NCBI GenBank assembly: GCA_001632425.1 | Contig: KV425624.1 | Coordinates: forward strand, 26,440-90,439 | DNA: 64,000 nt | From: Neolentinus lepideus HHB14362 ss-1 | Lineage: Eukaryota > Basidiomycota > Agaricomycetes > Gloeophyllales > Gloeophyllaceae | Direction of reading: 5' to 3' | Shown: one piece after another, positions 1 to 11,659 of the stretch | Layout of the letters: each line of letters starts with the position of its first letter | Numbering within the stretch: the stretch's first letter is position 1 | The notes under the pieces: model-generated | Database searches by the model: none | Seen by the model: only the letters and a program-made list of their open reading frames with translations | Told to the model about the DNA's origin: nothing | Made by a program: the position numbers and the translations under genes

Positions 1-2760
1 CCAAAGCCCTTGGTGTCAGATGGCTGCGAGGCCCGGGGTAGCAAAGGGTAATATAGTTCGGAGGGGATGGGTGGAGGTGAGACGTATAGTTGGGGCTAAA
101 GGAAGGTTGGCACCAAGTCGCTACTCGGCGGCAGTCTGTGGAGTGAAGGCAACGCTATGCACTATGTAGCGCTATATGCACGGCACTGTATGGGCGCTGT
201 ACGATAGTCCTCCCATTCGGCGCTATGTGGTCTTCGACGCTCTATAGTGGAGCGCTACTGGTAGTCACTATCCCAAAAGCAAACCTACACTGACGCACAC
301 TAGCACTATCCCACAGCGAACGCAGAGGTACGCAAGAAGACAAAAAAGAGAGGAGACGCCACGAACACCGACGACACCAGAAAACACGACGTAGCGAGAT
401 CCCGCTGAAAGGCCACAGACGCAACAAGACCCAAAAAACACACGCAAGACGGACCTAAAAACAAAGCGCAGAACCAAAACACACACATGAACAGCCGACA
501 GAAGATAACTTGTTGTACAGACAGTAAAGTAATGGCTTAAATACATAAGAACGACTACTCTGTGTCCGATCCTATCTACCTACTACCGTGAATTGTGCCT
601 CTGCTCAGCCTCACATCCATACGACCTGTACTGCCTTGCTCCTAATCCACATGCGCCCTGCGACCAATAACCTGTGCGACCAACTCTAGCACGCGCACCG
701 CTCCGCGGACGGGAGCCAGTCGGGTGCATCTTGACTTTGCGTTAGGGTGCGCCTCTTCGATGATCCGGGGGTGGGCTATGCTGCCGATGCTAGCGCAATG
801 CTGCTGAAAGAGGGATAAAGGGTGGGGCCGCTCTGTGGTGCAGCGGTGTCGTGATAGCCGTGGTCGCGCCATGTGTCGATGCACACTGCACACATAAGGA
901 AAGTCGCGCCAATAGAACTTGCGCTGATCCGAGGCGACGGCAGGCTGTACGCCATATGGAAAGGCACCCTGAGACACCGCCTCGGTTCAGACCGCAGTAA
1001 GAACACCAGCCGACGCATGCCGAAATGTCGATGACTTGACTGAATGACGCTCAACGTCCAAGCTACCGAGGAGCCGTCCTAAGTCCGCCGAGGAGCCGAG
1101 AGCCTTGTCGCTGGTGCGTAGGGTCGCTAGTGCGCAGAGTACTGACAGTGCGCTATTGAGTCGCTAAGTCGCCGTTCCCATGAAGTGTGCGGAATCGCCC
1201 TAAGTCGCGTTTTCTGGGGTCAGAAGCCAACGGGGCCTATCAGCGCACAGCATGATATAAGCACTATACAACACTCCTCCTAATCAGTGCTATGTAGTAT
1301 TCGATGCTCTGTATGAGAGCGCTACTTGCAGTTGCTAGTGATGCTGCAGTCCGGCTCAGTCCAGTTTTTGCTGAAATTTTCCAGACCTGGAACTGAACTC
1401 TGAGTCCAGTTCAGGGTATTTCCTGGACCTAGGACCTGAAATCAGGTCCAGTTCCAGTCCAATTTGGGTTTGAACCTGTGAAATTGCTATATTTGGGTGC
1501 AGTTTGGGCTCTCAGTGACCCTGTGAACCTCATTTTGGGTCCAGTCTGGCCAAAATCTGGACCTTGAACCAGAACCTAGGTTCGGTCCTGGGTTCAAACA
1601 GGTTCAACCAGGTTTGGGAACCAGATAGTGGCAACACTAGCAGTTGCTATCTGTAACTTGAGGTGTATAGACCACCTAATGCTGTAGTATTAATGTATTA
1701 CATGTCTAATATTTTAACAAACCCTTATGCAATACCCAGTAATGTTTTAAGTGGAATGTATTAATGCCCCAGGCTGCGCCATACATTGCCCTGAAACCCG
1801 GGCTGGGTTTGAATTGGACTGCCCAGCACCCAGGCATCAAGATCTCAATCGGGTTTGGATGTCAAGTGTGGGAAAAAGGCTGCTATATTGGTGATAATAG
1901 TCTAGGACCTTGGTTCTGGCCCAGAAAAATGCGGAAAAATCGGAATAAATTAAAATATATTCCTGGACCCATTTGGGACCCCTCCAGTACTAAATATATA
2001 TATATATATATAATGCTGCAGAATGGGATTCAGCTGTCCATATAAATTCGCAAAAAATGCCTAAAATGCCAAAAAAATCAGGGTAGCTCCTGGGACCTGA
2101 TGGAGTCAGATGGCATCATGATATTATGTAATCCTTTCATGATATCCATTCAGCTGCTCATATAAAATCAGAAAAAATGCCTAAAAATGCGGAAAAAATC
2201 AGGGTAGTTGTTAGGACCTCTTGGGCCCAGATGCCATCATGATATCATGTAATCAACTACCTGATATGAACATTTGATGTTATACACCTCTGGAACCCAC
2301 TTTTTAGCCTCTTTCCACTGGTGTGGTCCATTTCTCTATCTGGATGAGATTTGTCATGGTTGTAGCACCTCAGCCATTAGAGCTATAGATATGGGACTTG
2401 TCCCATACATTTATATCAGCTACCAGCTATCTATGGGTACCAAAAACTACCAAAAGTATTTTTTTCACACACCATGTTTAAAACACTTTTTTGTGTTTTC
2501 CCACACTAGTACCTCACCCCACAACTTGCCTTTTTGGGAATATGGTCACCCAATATAGGGCTACAGGTTTAATTAAGACACCATGAGATTCTGATGAGCA
2601 GGTGGCTACTTACCACTTTTGGGTAGTACCCCCCCTGCAGCCTCTCCCCAGCTACTGCTTTTGGGGGTTCTGGTGGTCAATATCACTCCTTCCTAGTGTA
2701 TACTAGTGTATCAGAGTATACTGACTGAGTCTGGGACCATTTGGGCCATTATTCAGTCAC
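1..2760. repeat. Gene-free repeat-rich region
   Basis: No ORF here has recognisable similarity or a convincing exon structure. An imperfect direct repeat of about 85 bp is seen at about 185-270 and 1255-1345; both copies carry the variants gcgctat/gctatgt, and the differences are mostly C/T changes. From about 1345 to 1640 the sequence is a degenerate minisatellite-like stretch built of CCAGGTTC/GGACCTG words. A (TA)n tract lies at about 1991-2012. A tandem pair of about 120 bp lies at 2028-2267 (listed separately). This looks like decayed transposon ends, but no element could be delimited. Confidence 0.6.
2028..2267. repeat. Tandem duplication, period about 120 bp
   Basis: Two adjacent copies each begin with ATTCAGCTG (2028 and 2148). 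They share a middle block with AAAAAATGCC and TCAGGGTAG and finish with CATCATGATATNATGTAAT. Divergence is moderate, with substitutions and small indels, so the duplication is not recent. Confidence 0.75.
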
Positions 2761-2762
2761 CC

Positions 2763-3164
2763 AGTACTGATTGACCTCAAAATCATGCATTTATTGATAC
2801 CCTACTACAGCCAGTATACCTACTGCACTGGAAACATGCCATAATATAGCCTAGATTATACCCATTTGACCCTAGATCCTATCTCAGTCACCCCACATAC
2901 TGCCCAATACCACAATGCATGGTAAACAGCTTGTTCCGGTGCTGCTCAGGTCATTAGTCCAAACAGTCCGAAAATCATCCAAAAATGTCAGAGAAGCTAT
3001 TTGCTATTGCAATGTGATACTGTGCAGCCTTTGGGGTGACTGGGATATTATCTAGGGTTGAGTGAGTGTACTCTAGGCTATATTATGGCATGTTTCCAGT
3101 GCAGTAGGTATACTGGCTGTAGTAGGATATCAATAAATGCATGATTTTGAGGTCAATTAGTACT
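2763..3164. repeat. Foldback element, 132-bp inverted arms
   Basis: The left arm (2763-2894) and the reverse complement of the right arm (3033-3164) align over 132 bp with about 11 mismatches. They are separated by a 138-bp unique loop. Both arms begin AGTACTRATTGACCTC at the outside and end CAGTCACCCC at the loop side. No ORF lies inside. The structure fits a non-autonomous foldback or MITE-like element. No clear target-site duplication was identified. Confidence 0.85.
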
Positions 3165-3599
3165 CACAGGTTTCGTCGTGTGTCTGTGCATATCACCGAG
3201 TCCATTCACAGTGTTGCACACTTGTTTACATCCATAGCTAATAGTGACCATAATAGTATCTAGAGTGACCATGAATATAATGATTAAAGGAATAAGAAAT
3301 GACCATTATAAAAGAGAATCCGGTGTGATGGCCTTAACCATCACAATGCAGTGCGAAGATGGATAGGATAGGACCACAATAATTCACTTGGGCAAGAGGG
3401 CCACTGCTCTGCATGGCATGGGTACAAGTCCTGAGGTCACTTGTTACATTTTCATATTGATTGTCCAAAACTTTTGTACTTCATTATAATTTAAAAATGG
3501 TCTAAAATGGATTTTTAATTCTATTTTTATCTTATTTTAATCCATTTTTTGATTATGATGGGGTATGGAAATTTCTGACAACCTCAGGACTCATAACAG

Positions 3600-4077
3600 T
3601 TACCATATACAAATCATCACCCAAACAAATGTGCCAGCCACCCTGGGCTGTACAAATTTTTCCAATATTTCTAGCAATTTTCCAAATTTTCTGAGCAGAA
3701 ATACCAGCTATTGATGACCAATGATGTAAACAGCATGTAAAATCTCACAGGACTTCCAATGCCATCTATGTCATGCTCTTGCTGGTATCCTCACTCAATG
3801 AGCCAACTAATAAAGCCAGTGGACCAGTAGAAGGTAAAAAAGATATATACAACATCAATAATTACCATATTCAGAGGTGTAAATGAACAAATGGATGGGT
3901 GTCAGCCGTGCTGGGTTGTACAAATTTTTCTGATATTTTTAGTAAAATTTCTGATTTTTCTCAGTGGAAATACCAGCTATCAGTGACCAATGACATAAAC
4001 AGTGTGTAAAATCTTGTGAGACTTTCATGCTGTCTATGTCATTCTCTTACCGGTATCTCATGCTCACTCAATGAATG
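3600..4077. repeat. Diverged direct duplication of about 205 bp
   Basis: Blocks at about 3600-3802 and 3862-4077 share a series of words in the same order: TTACCATAT, GTACAAATTTTT, AAATACCAGCTAT, GACCAATGA, TGTAAAATCT and TCTATGTCAT, ending in ACTCAATGA. Divergence is substantial. No coding capacity is recognised in either copy. Confidence 0.7.
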
Positions 4078-4401
4078 GTGAAGTCAGCTAAGATTATACA
4101 CTAGACTTGAAGCCTAAATTTATGAAGTGACCTGTGCAAGAGAGCATCTGGCCAATCAGAAGCCTATATTTGGAATTGATGCAGCACGCCACCTCGCCAC
4201 CCACAACAAACGGTAATGGAAGTCGAATTCCCACAGTAAGAAAGCCCTCGGAGAACATATCGGGTACCTCAAAGGCAAAGAAAACACTAAAACTACAGGA
4301 ATATTCACAATGACACATATATATGATATAAGCTTATGTTGAAAAGGAGGAAGGAAAAGGAGCAATTTGAAGATAGTGAGGAAGAGAATATCAAAAAAAG
4401 G

Positions 4402-4446
4402 GACTACAAAATGAGTTTGTAGTCTCTTTGTAGTGATCACTACAAA
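4402..4446. repeat. Palindrome pair with GACTACAAA core
   Basis: GACTACAAA (4402-4410), a 5-nt loop and TTTGTAGTC (4416-4424) form one hairpin. It is followed by a perfect 20-bp palindrome at 4427-4446 built on the same core, with TTTGTAGTGA on one side and its complement on the other. The same 9-mer recurs near 18.9 kb and in element X near 37.2 and 38.07 kb. Confidence 0.8.
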
Positions 4447-5779
4447 TGGACTATGAATCTGGGATCCAATTTTGTGATTAGCACTACAAATATTTTGAAA
4501 CACCAATTACTTGGCATGAGTTCCCACAAAGGACATCATTTGGCAACCCACTCATTTTGAGCATACAAACTCATCCTTTGTAAGATAAGGCCAGCTCATG
4601 TGCAACTACCTTGGTCACACCATGATGATCACGTGAAGGGTCAGACCCTGCAAAGTCATTCAGCCACAGGATAGAGTAACGAGATGCTTTATACATTATC
4701 TATGCTCATGCAAGGTATTATAGATACATGTACTGCTAGTATTATAGAAATCTAAGCTAAAGGTTTAATGTTAGTTGTACTCTGCATCAGTAAGCACAGA
4801 AAGGCATTAGATGCCAGCTCTCTCGAGCTTCTGCAGGATTGAATTTGGGAGCATGCAATGGCCGAGGTATTTCAGTATTTCTTCAACACCCATGCAGTCT
4901 GCTTGCCCAAAAGTCCCTTGTGGTAAGCGTCCATGAAGTGGAACATGCGAGTTGAAAATCTGGAGACAGTCATCTCATAAGTTAGCTTCCCTATTTAACT
5001 TTTCATGGGTACTTACATTCTCCTTATCCTCCTCGTCCCTGCCACTGAGACATGTAGACTGCGCTTTCTTGCAGTTCTGGACACACCCTGAGTTCATGGG
5101 ATTGCATTTAACCATCCATCATGGTGGACACAGTCAACACGCTTGGGTTTCAGGGTCCCGCTTGAGTGTTTTTTCTTCACTCCAATTTGCCTTATAGTAG
5201 CTTCCACAGAGCAAATATCTCAAATATTTTTTATAGGAAATGTTGCTATGGACATGCTCGGCAATTCTTATAAAAAAATATCTTGTAGATACGAGCTGTA
5301 GAATATCTTATAAGCAAAAGTGTATGTTCTGCCCGCCAAACGGGACAGAAAAAGTCACGTGATGCTAGTCGTACATGAGCTGGCCCTATCTTACCTCAGG
5401 ACTCGTAACTCCGCATCAATATTCGCTCGGAAATATTTATAGCTCACTCATTCTACCGTAAATCAGCGTAAAATTTCAGGATCCTGTAGTACACATCTCT
5501 CTCGTAATTTAGAAATTTTTATTACAACAAATGAATGAAAATTAAGTCCTCTAGGGACATTGCATCACCTGACAGTCCCATGTCACGTGATGTTCAAATA
5601 CTGTAGAATTCCTAATTTAATTTTAAATATAATCACCTAAAGAATCACACTGCCAAACTCGGATAAAGCAAGCTCGTCCTAAAGCGGGCACCCACATACA
5701 AATCATATTTTATTTCTGTCCATCTGGGTTTAGAATTCTGGGATTTACGGCAGCGGTATCTTCGTTTCCTCTCTCCTTC
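4447..5779. other. Intergenic, no gene recognised
   Basis: AT-rich sequence upstream of the HPM1-type methyltransferase gene. Short ORFs are present on both strands, but none has a recognisable domain or splice structure. The last part presumably holds the methyltransferase promoter. Confidence 0.5.
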
Positions 5780-7118
5780 ATGTTCAAATTCGACTTCGAT
5801 CTTCAAGACGATCTTGACGATGCTGGAGCCTTTGATTCCAGTGAATGCCGAACGGAGCAACAGGAGAAGACCAGTGCAAAGAGCTCGCCTGCATCAGTAC
5901 AACCATCTGCAGAGGTTGCGCTGGATCAGCTCGTTTGTGTGCAGTAATATTTCGAAGTAAATTGTTTCTGATGGGGCATATTGAACGAAGTTAGCTTAGT
6001 AGCCTTCCGCCTGTGATATCTTATTCACATTTCCAGATACCTGTCTCGTCGGGCCAGTATGTGGACCTTGCTCGCCGGGACTTGTTCGACGCTCGTTTCC
6101 AGCTTATATCCCGTTCGGAACTGGAGAATAGTGAATCAGAGGAAGAAGAAACTTCACAGCAGGATCGCTCGACTGCACTGCAATTTATTGATGCCCCTTC
6201 TGACTTGGTACCTGGAGTCTACGAAGGTGGATTGAAAACATGGGAATGCAGTTTGGATTTGGTCACCTACCTAGACGAGCAAGAAGTATCCTACCGAGGA
6301 AAACGTATTCTTGAGGCACGTCAGGAACCCCTACCCATTCCTTGTCATTTACGAACTCGTTCTATTGCGATCAGCTTGGTTGCGGGACCGCCGTCCCATC
6401 CCTGTATATCTTGAACAGGCTATTCTCTACGCGTACCGACTTAACAGAGGGACAGTGGAGCGTCGAAACTCACATTCACCTGCAAGATTACAATCGTTCT
6501 GTCTTGGAGCTTATCACTCTCCCGAATGTTATCATGACATGGTGTGCGTATATTCGTTGGGTCCTCTACATCGAATCTGATCCTCGCAAAGATCTGTCTC
6601 GGGCGTCTCATTCCTATCGCGGGACCTCATCAGAGGCGGACGCCCAACCAAATGACCTTACCATAACACCCGAGCTGATCGCAGCCTTCCTCGCTTCCTT
6701 GGCCTCTATGAATATCGTTCTGCGGTTCTTCTACGGCTCTTGGGAGTTATTCGATATCTCCACGACCGGTGGAAAGTACGACATAGTTCTCACGTCGGAA
6801 ACTATATACAGGACCGACAGTCTTGGAAGCCTCGTGCAGCTCCTTTCGGACGCCCAAGACAGGAGCGGTTTGGCGACTATGACGGAGACCAAACTCTCTT
6901 TATCGACATCTCAAAATCAGAACCAGGGCCTATGTCTCGTCGCGGCGAAGGTTCTGTACTTTGGTGTAGGCGGAGGCATCTCTGAGTTCGTGCGTGCCGT
7001 GGAGGATCCTGCAATCTACCCATCGCGAAAGGAAAAGAGGAGAAAGGGTAAAGTAGACACCGTCTGGGAAAAGACAGGCGGAGTCGGGCGAAAGGTTCTT
7101 CAGGTCCACTGGGAGTAA
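5780..7118 (+). CDS. HPM1: Protein-histidine N-methyltransferase (HPM1/METTL18 family)
   Basis: Model: join(5780..5938, 6037..6315, 6375..7118), 393 aa (human METTL18 is 372). Family members use S-adenosylmethionine to methylate a histidine of ribosomal protein uL3. The acidic N-terminus (FDFDLQDDLDD) is followed by the family signature GGLKTWECSLDLVTYL. The SAM-binding motif LELGCGTAVPS is formed exactly across the second splice junction. Downstream are LQDYNRSVLELITLPNV, DIVLTSETIY and YFGVGGG, all matching METTL18 blocks in order. The second intron (6316-6374) must use a GC donor (GAG|GCACGT): the nearby GT at 6319 gives the wrong frame. The first donor (GTGCAG at 5939) is less certain. 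The gene lies upstream of, and on the same strand as, two F-box genes, with no sign of co-regulation. Confidence 0.93.
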
Positions 7119-7576
7119 CCGGAAGCCACGTAGTGAGTAAATGTAATATACCGCACGCCACCCCGTTCAACTCGGACTAAAAACCCGGTAACCTTTTCTG
7201 GAGCCCGGTACGATGACAACTCCATCTTTCTGCTCTCCGAATGGAAAATGCAAGGTATATTCTCACTGGGAAAGCCAAGTTTGGCTGACCTTCATCCGCT
7301 TTCCTTAGTCACGCCGATGACTGATTGGCCGCAACTCCAGACTTGGCTATTGCGTTCTCTGAGGATATTATCCACCTCGGTAATGGATACATGAAGTCCG
7401 GCTGTCTGTCGAATTGCCGTTACATCAGGTTACCACTTATGGTTTAAAGCTTTCAGAGTTTCTAGCGTCCGGACTGATGGCCCAGCGTGGGATAGATCAG
7501 CAGCAGCAGCGCCCGTGATGAACTCGAATTGCGTGTTTATAAAACCTGCAACGTCGCAACAAGCCCTAGCCACAAG
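7119..7576. other. Intergenic between methyltransferase and F-box gene
   Basis: Contains the methyltransferase 3' UTR and the presumed F-box promoter. A CAG/CAGCAG run lies at about 7498-7510. No gene is seen. Confidence 0.5.
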
Positions 7577-8494
7577 ATGGATAGACTGCCGGTCGAACTG
7601 TGGACAAGAATTTGTGGCTTTGCCTGTACCGATGACGGCTTCACTGGACGTTCGCTCTCACTTGTCTCGAAGTACGTCTATGAAGTGTCGGATCACTGCC
7701 GATATCAGTCAGTTGCGCTTGCAGGGATCGTGCAGATGACGTCCTTCTTGTCTCTTCTGTTGAAGCGGCCCAGCCGAAGCAACGAAGTCCATCACGTGTA
7801 CATTCAAGATATACCCAGTAGCGAGGACGATGAGGAGAAGTTCAATGGAGAACTGTGTCGCGTTCTGACACTCATCGCACCATCTCTCCGCCTTCTATGC
7901 CTCAACCTGAGTTACCGAAATTTCCTGCTGTCTCCCGTCGTACTCCCCGCACTGGAGGAACTCATGGTGTACGGACAGTACACTGTGCCCAATGATATCC
8001 CCGTTTCACCGGGCAGCCAGTTCCGCAGCTTGTCTCGAGTCCACTTGCAAGGACACTTCTTTATCTCACGTCACAGGCATTTACCTGCTCCACAGACCGA
8101 CACTCTCGTCCTACCGGCCGTTATGGCCTCGGCGCCCAACCTCTCGCACCTGTCCCTGCACACAAATATGCTTGTCGACTGGGAGCAGGTGATACGGGAG
8201 ATCAGCGAGGGTGACTCGGCGACCACCACATCGTCGTGTCGGACCAAGTATGGTCTATCATCATGCGTCCAACGCGTTGTCGTCTGGCCATTCGATCACA
8301 TACTCAGAGGTGGGTATAACATAGCATATCGTCAGAGCCGAGCGGCGCTGGTGAAGGTGGCTTCGAACTCAGGTGGGAAGCTCGAAGTGAGGGGTCAAGA
8401 GGAAATGCAGCCCCAACGCTCTTGGATTGGACAAATCACGAGAGAGGATACGCTCTGGACGGACAGCAAAACTCCAGACGTGGATGAGAGGTAA
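7577..8494 (+). CDS. F-box domain protein
   Basis: Single exon, 305 aa from the ATG at 7577. An upstream in-frame ATG at 7529 exists, but the F-box begins immediately after the second Met (MDRLPVELWTRICGFACTDD). Residues 1-50 form an F-box of the Agaricomycete type, with LPVELW, then GFTGRSLSLVSKYVYEV. F-box proteins recruit substrates to SCF ubiquitin ligases through Skp1. The remainder (residues about 60-250) has leucine-spaced segments such as LRLLCLNLSYRNFLL and LSHLSLHTNML, suggesting degenerate LRRs for substrate recognition. The C-terminus is hydrophilic. The substrate is unknown. Another F-box gene follows on the same strand. This class is heavily expanded in polypore genomes (established), so orthology cannot be assigned. 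Confidence 0.85.
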   Translation: MDRLPVELWTRICGFACTDDGFTGRSLSLVSKYVYEVSDHCRYQSVALAGIVQMTSFLSLLLKRPSRSNEVHHVYIQDIPSSEDDEEKFNGELCRVLTLIAPSLRLLCLNLSYRNFLLSPVVLPALEELMVYGQYTVPNDIPVSPGSQFRSLSRVHLQGHFFISRHRHLPAPQTDTLVLPAVMASAPNLSHLSLHTNMLVDWEQVIREISEGDSATTTSSCRTKYGLSSCVQRVVVWPFDHILRGGYNIAYRQSRAALVKVASNSGGKLEVRGQEEMQPQRSWIGQITREDTLWTDSKTPDVDER

Positions 8495-9027
8495 CTAGTG
8501 GAAATGAAGGTTAGACTTTCGGACATCTCGGACATTATTCCAACAGAGATGCAATGATGGAAATAGTGTTATAAGTATCTTTCCTGGCCACGATGCTTCC
8601 ACGTATGGCCAGCATGTGTAGCTTGTTAGGCACTTCTATTATTGTCTGCTTGACATGCAACGCAACGTTGGGTACGACCAAGTAACTGATTTGTTCCGAT
8701 TCTTCAGGCCGTGGCGACGAAACAACGGTACCGCGGTATAAGGCGCAAGCCGGTACCGGTATGCATTGGAGACCGTTGGTACTATCATTAGTTACACGGT
8801 CACCGTGCTTGCCCGCCGAGTCTATCAAGATAACATCTTCAGTTCGCTGAATCAACGAACCGAAATTCGTTCGGGCAGTCATTTACCTCGTGTCGTACCT
8901 TCAGTCAGAACATCTATCATGTATGTTGCAATTCCACATCTATCGTTAATGGTTAATCCGCATGCATTGTAATGTGTGGTTCCCTTTCTTGTAGCTCAGG
9001 AGTTTCGCCATCCGCACTGTAATATTA
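8495..9027. other. Intergenic between two F-box genes
   Basis: ORFs on both strands overlap each other and have no recognisable content. The region presumably holds the terminator of the first F-box gene and the promoter of the second. Confidence 0.5.
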
Positions 9028-10519
9028 ATGAGCCCAACGTTGCTACCGGTGGAGATCTTGGATAACGTCTGCCGCTTCTGCCTCGATGTCGATCGAATAA
9101 GCGCGAAGGCTTCTCGACGTGACCTGGCTCGTCTTGCGCGAAGTTGCCGATTCTACTGCGGTCCATCCTTGGATGTATTATGGGAGTCCATGGAGAGCCC
9201 GCTGCCCTTACTGAGGTTACTCGGGTCGGCAGTCACGGTTCGGCAGAACGAATTCGGCTACCCTGCTGTGCCTAGAGACTACGTACGCCGACCCCCGCCC
9301 TTAGGTCTTGTAGCGCATTAACCTTCGCGTGGTTTAGGCTTTACGACCACACATCACAGATGAGCAGTGGTCTAGATTCGATATATATGCGGAGCGTGTT
9401 CGTGTTTTGGGCTCATCCAACGAACGGATGAATCCTGGCGTCTTCGAGAGGATCTTTCAGATGCGAGGACGACCCATGTTTCCCAATCTCCAAGAGCTGA
9501 CTTGGTCAGCAGAGAGCTACTCATCTGTCCAAGGTCTACCCGGATTCATGACGGCGTCATTGAGCCGAGTATGCATTCGCGTCGGAACCTCAGATGCGAC
9601 GGACGCTATACATCATCTGAGCCATATACAAGGCGATCAACCCGCCCTCAAATCGCTGGAGCTTGAGATGACACGTCTATACTCAGGCCAAACCCTCTCC
9701 AAGTTTCACCATATTCGTGATCTAAAGCTCGGGTGCCCCATCGCCCCTGAAGTCTTTGCAATCATAGCTGCTCTGCATTCCCTGTCTGAGTTATCGATTA
9801 ACTTGGAACAAATACGTGACCAAGATGTCCCTTCCCCTTTAGCACCGCGCTTTCCGCACCTGAAAACCCTCAAAATTCGTGCCTCGATGTTCGTGGTAGT
9901 GGCCACAATCCAGTCCATTGCTTCGTCGACACTGCACGAACTCATCGTCGAACTGATCCCATCATCGTCGCTGCCAAGGACTCGGGCACTTTGCGTTGCT
10001 GTATCCCGTTTCAGTCTGACTTTGCGGACGCTCTCTGTGCGGCGACATCTCTGGCTGGGTCTCGCAGGATCACCTTATGAACTTCGTCCTCGGGATATTG
10101 CACCTCTACTGGATCTGAAGGAGCTCAGATCGTTGACACTACAATTCAGCACCAACTTGACATATTGGACTTCCGCTGACCTACAAAACTGGTCGATTGC
10201 ATGGCCGCTCCTGGAGGAGATGTGCTTTATTCTTCATGCACCGAGCACCTTTCGCTCCCTCGTCCAGCTTGTATCACATTTCCCTTTTCTACGAAGTCTG
10301 ACATGGCCAGACGTCAAGGTTTATGACTCTCTTGAGTTTGAAGAATCGAAAGTATTTTCACCGCACCCGCTCGTCTACCTGCATGTCAATTTCCTTCTTG
10401 TTGAAGGCCCGGCCGCGTCAGCAGAAGTCGGCTTTGCCTTGAAAGAACTATTTCCCAAGCTCTCTAGGATGTCAAGGATCAACCCGCCGGCTATACATCG
10501 ATTCCTCGAAGGATGCTAG
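9028..10519 (+). CDS. F-box/LRR-like protein
   Basis: Model: join(9028..9304, 9360..10519), 478 aa. The N-terminus (LLPVEILDNVCRFCLDVDR, then LARLARSCRFYCGPSLDVLW) is an F-box followed by the usual WESM segment. The spliced codon at the junction gives PPLDEQWSRFDIYAERVRVL, the linker typical of this basidiomycete family. It is followed by LRR-like repeats: FPNLQELTW, LKSLELEM, IRDLKLGCPI, LSELSINL, FPHLKTLKI and LRSLTLQFS. The 55-bp intron has a weak donor (GTCTTG), but the frame and conserved linker support it. The predicted role is an SCF substrate adaptor with unknown target. It is the downstream member of a two-gene F-box tandem; the two proteins are dissimilar outside the F-box. Confidence 0.85.
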
Positions 10520-11659
10520 ACGTGTGCATGTGTATGTCGGGCCACCGAACAGCGCTTGTGCAGGGGTTATCGAGCGAACGATTATATCTCATACTTTTCC
10601 GAGCGTTTCGAAGGTTCAATTTTACGGCGGCAGCAGAGGCGCGAGCCCGTAGTGAATTCTAACCAGACGGACACATACTTCTTCGGCTTCTTTCCCTTGG
10701 CTTGCCACATCTTACCCCTTCGACGGACTTCGTGTTCCCGTGGCGAAACGCTTTTAACCATGGGAGTGACCCACAAACACACATCGCGACCTTGTTCTCC
10801 ATTATCCAGCGCACTTATGTTGCTCCGGGAGGCGCATTGTACGTGCCATGATCGCCCTGTCCGGGAAACGCATGATATCCAGTTCGGAACCTTCGACCCT
10901 CAGCGATTTATTGGGATCATATTCGCGGAGGCTTAATGGCGCATTAGCTGGACGCCACTCTTGGTCGGAGTAGTGCTGTGTGACACCGGGCCATCCCGAA
11001 TCTTAGTGGATGCAAAGCGTGTACTTAGACAATCGGAAAGACTACAACTTATACGTTCCGTGGTGTGACCACTTTAATTTTCAGGAGGCGAACCAGATCT
11101 TTGATCACAAGGACTGGTTGATATTGCTTCGCCAGTGAAAGCTACTACATTATTGTACCGAAATTATTTGTTATAATTGTCCAGGGTGGCATTAGTGTTT
11201 ACATGAATGGTGTATGTTGATGTGGAGGAGCTTCCAGAGGTAATACTTGCTTGGACATCGCAGTTAGGATGCTGATCGGTTATTAGTATATAGGTAGATC
11301 TGCTTCGTGCAATACTGAGACCGGTTTCGGGAGTCGGCCGAGCGAGATACTATCATTTTGGAGATTCTGTCAAAATTTGACAAAACTATCTGCTGAACGC
11401 CCGCTGGCCAGAGTTTTCGAGAATTTTCTTCCAGGCTTATAGATTGGCTTCGTACCTACCTACTGCAAAAAAATTATGTTGGCATTCAAGGGATAGAGAA
11501 AGATGCTGCCACACGGAAAACGCAAAGATAAGGTCAAATATGCCTGAACAACAATAGATCAGGATAAGATAATACTACACATAAACCATAAATCCGCCAG
11601 TCTGTATATCTCCGAGTCAACGCATCTGCGCACCTTCAGTCGCATGGTAGGGAACCATG
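10520..11659. other. Intergenic, no gene recognised
   Basis: A 126-codon plus ORF (10556-10936, no recognisable start context) and a 66-codon antisense ORF overlap here. Neither has a recognisable domain. The region separates the convergent F-box gene and the minus-strand gene at 11660. Confidence 0.5.

Noticed and set aside
242..1054. Overlapping minus-strand ORFs of 60-111 codons
   Set aside because: Low-complexity Cys/Val/Phe-rich or basic products, no domain, inside a repeat region with duplicated blocks.
3330..3440. tRNA-like or SINE-like B box (GGGTACAAGTCCTG)
   Set aside because: Only a loose B-box match; no pairing acceptor or anticodon stem and no clear A box.
4156..4506. 116-codon minus ORF with hydrophobic C-terminal part
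   Set aside because: Spans the GACTACAAA palindromes and AT-rich repeat sequence; no conserved motif.
10556..10936. 126-codon ORF after the second F-box gene
   Set aside because: No ATG-supported start of interest, no domain; likely 3' UTR or intergenic.
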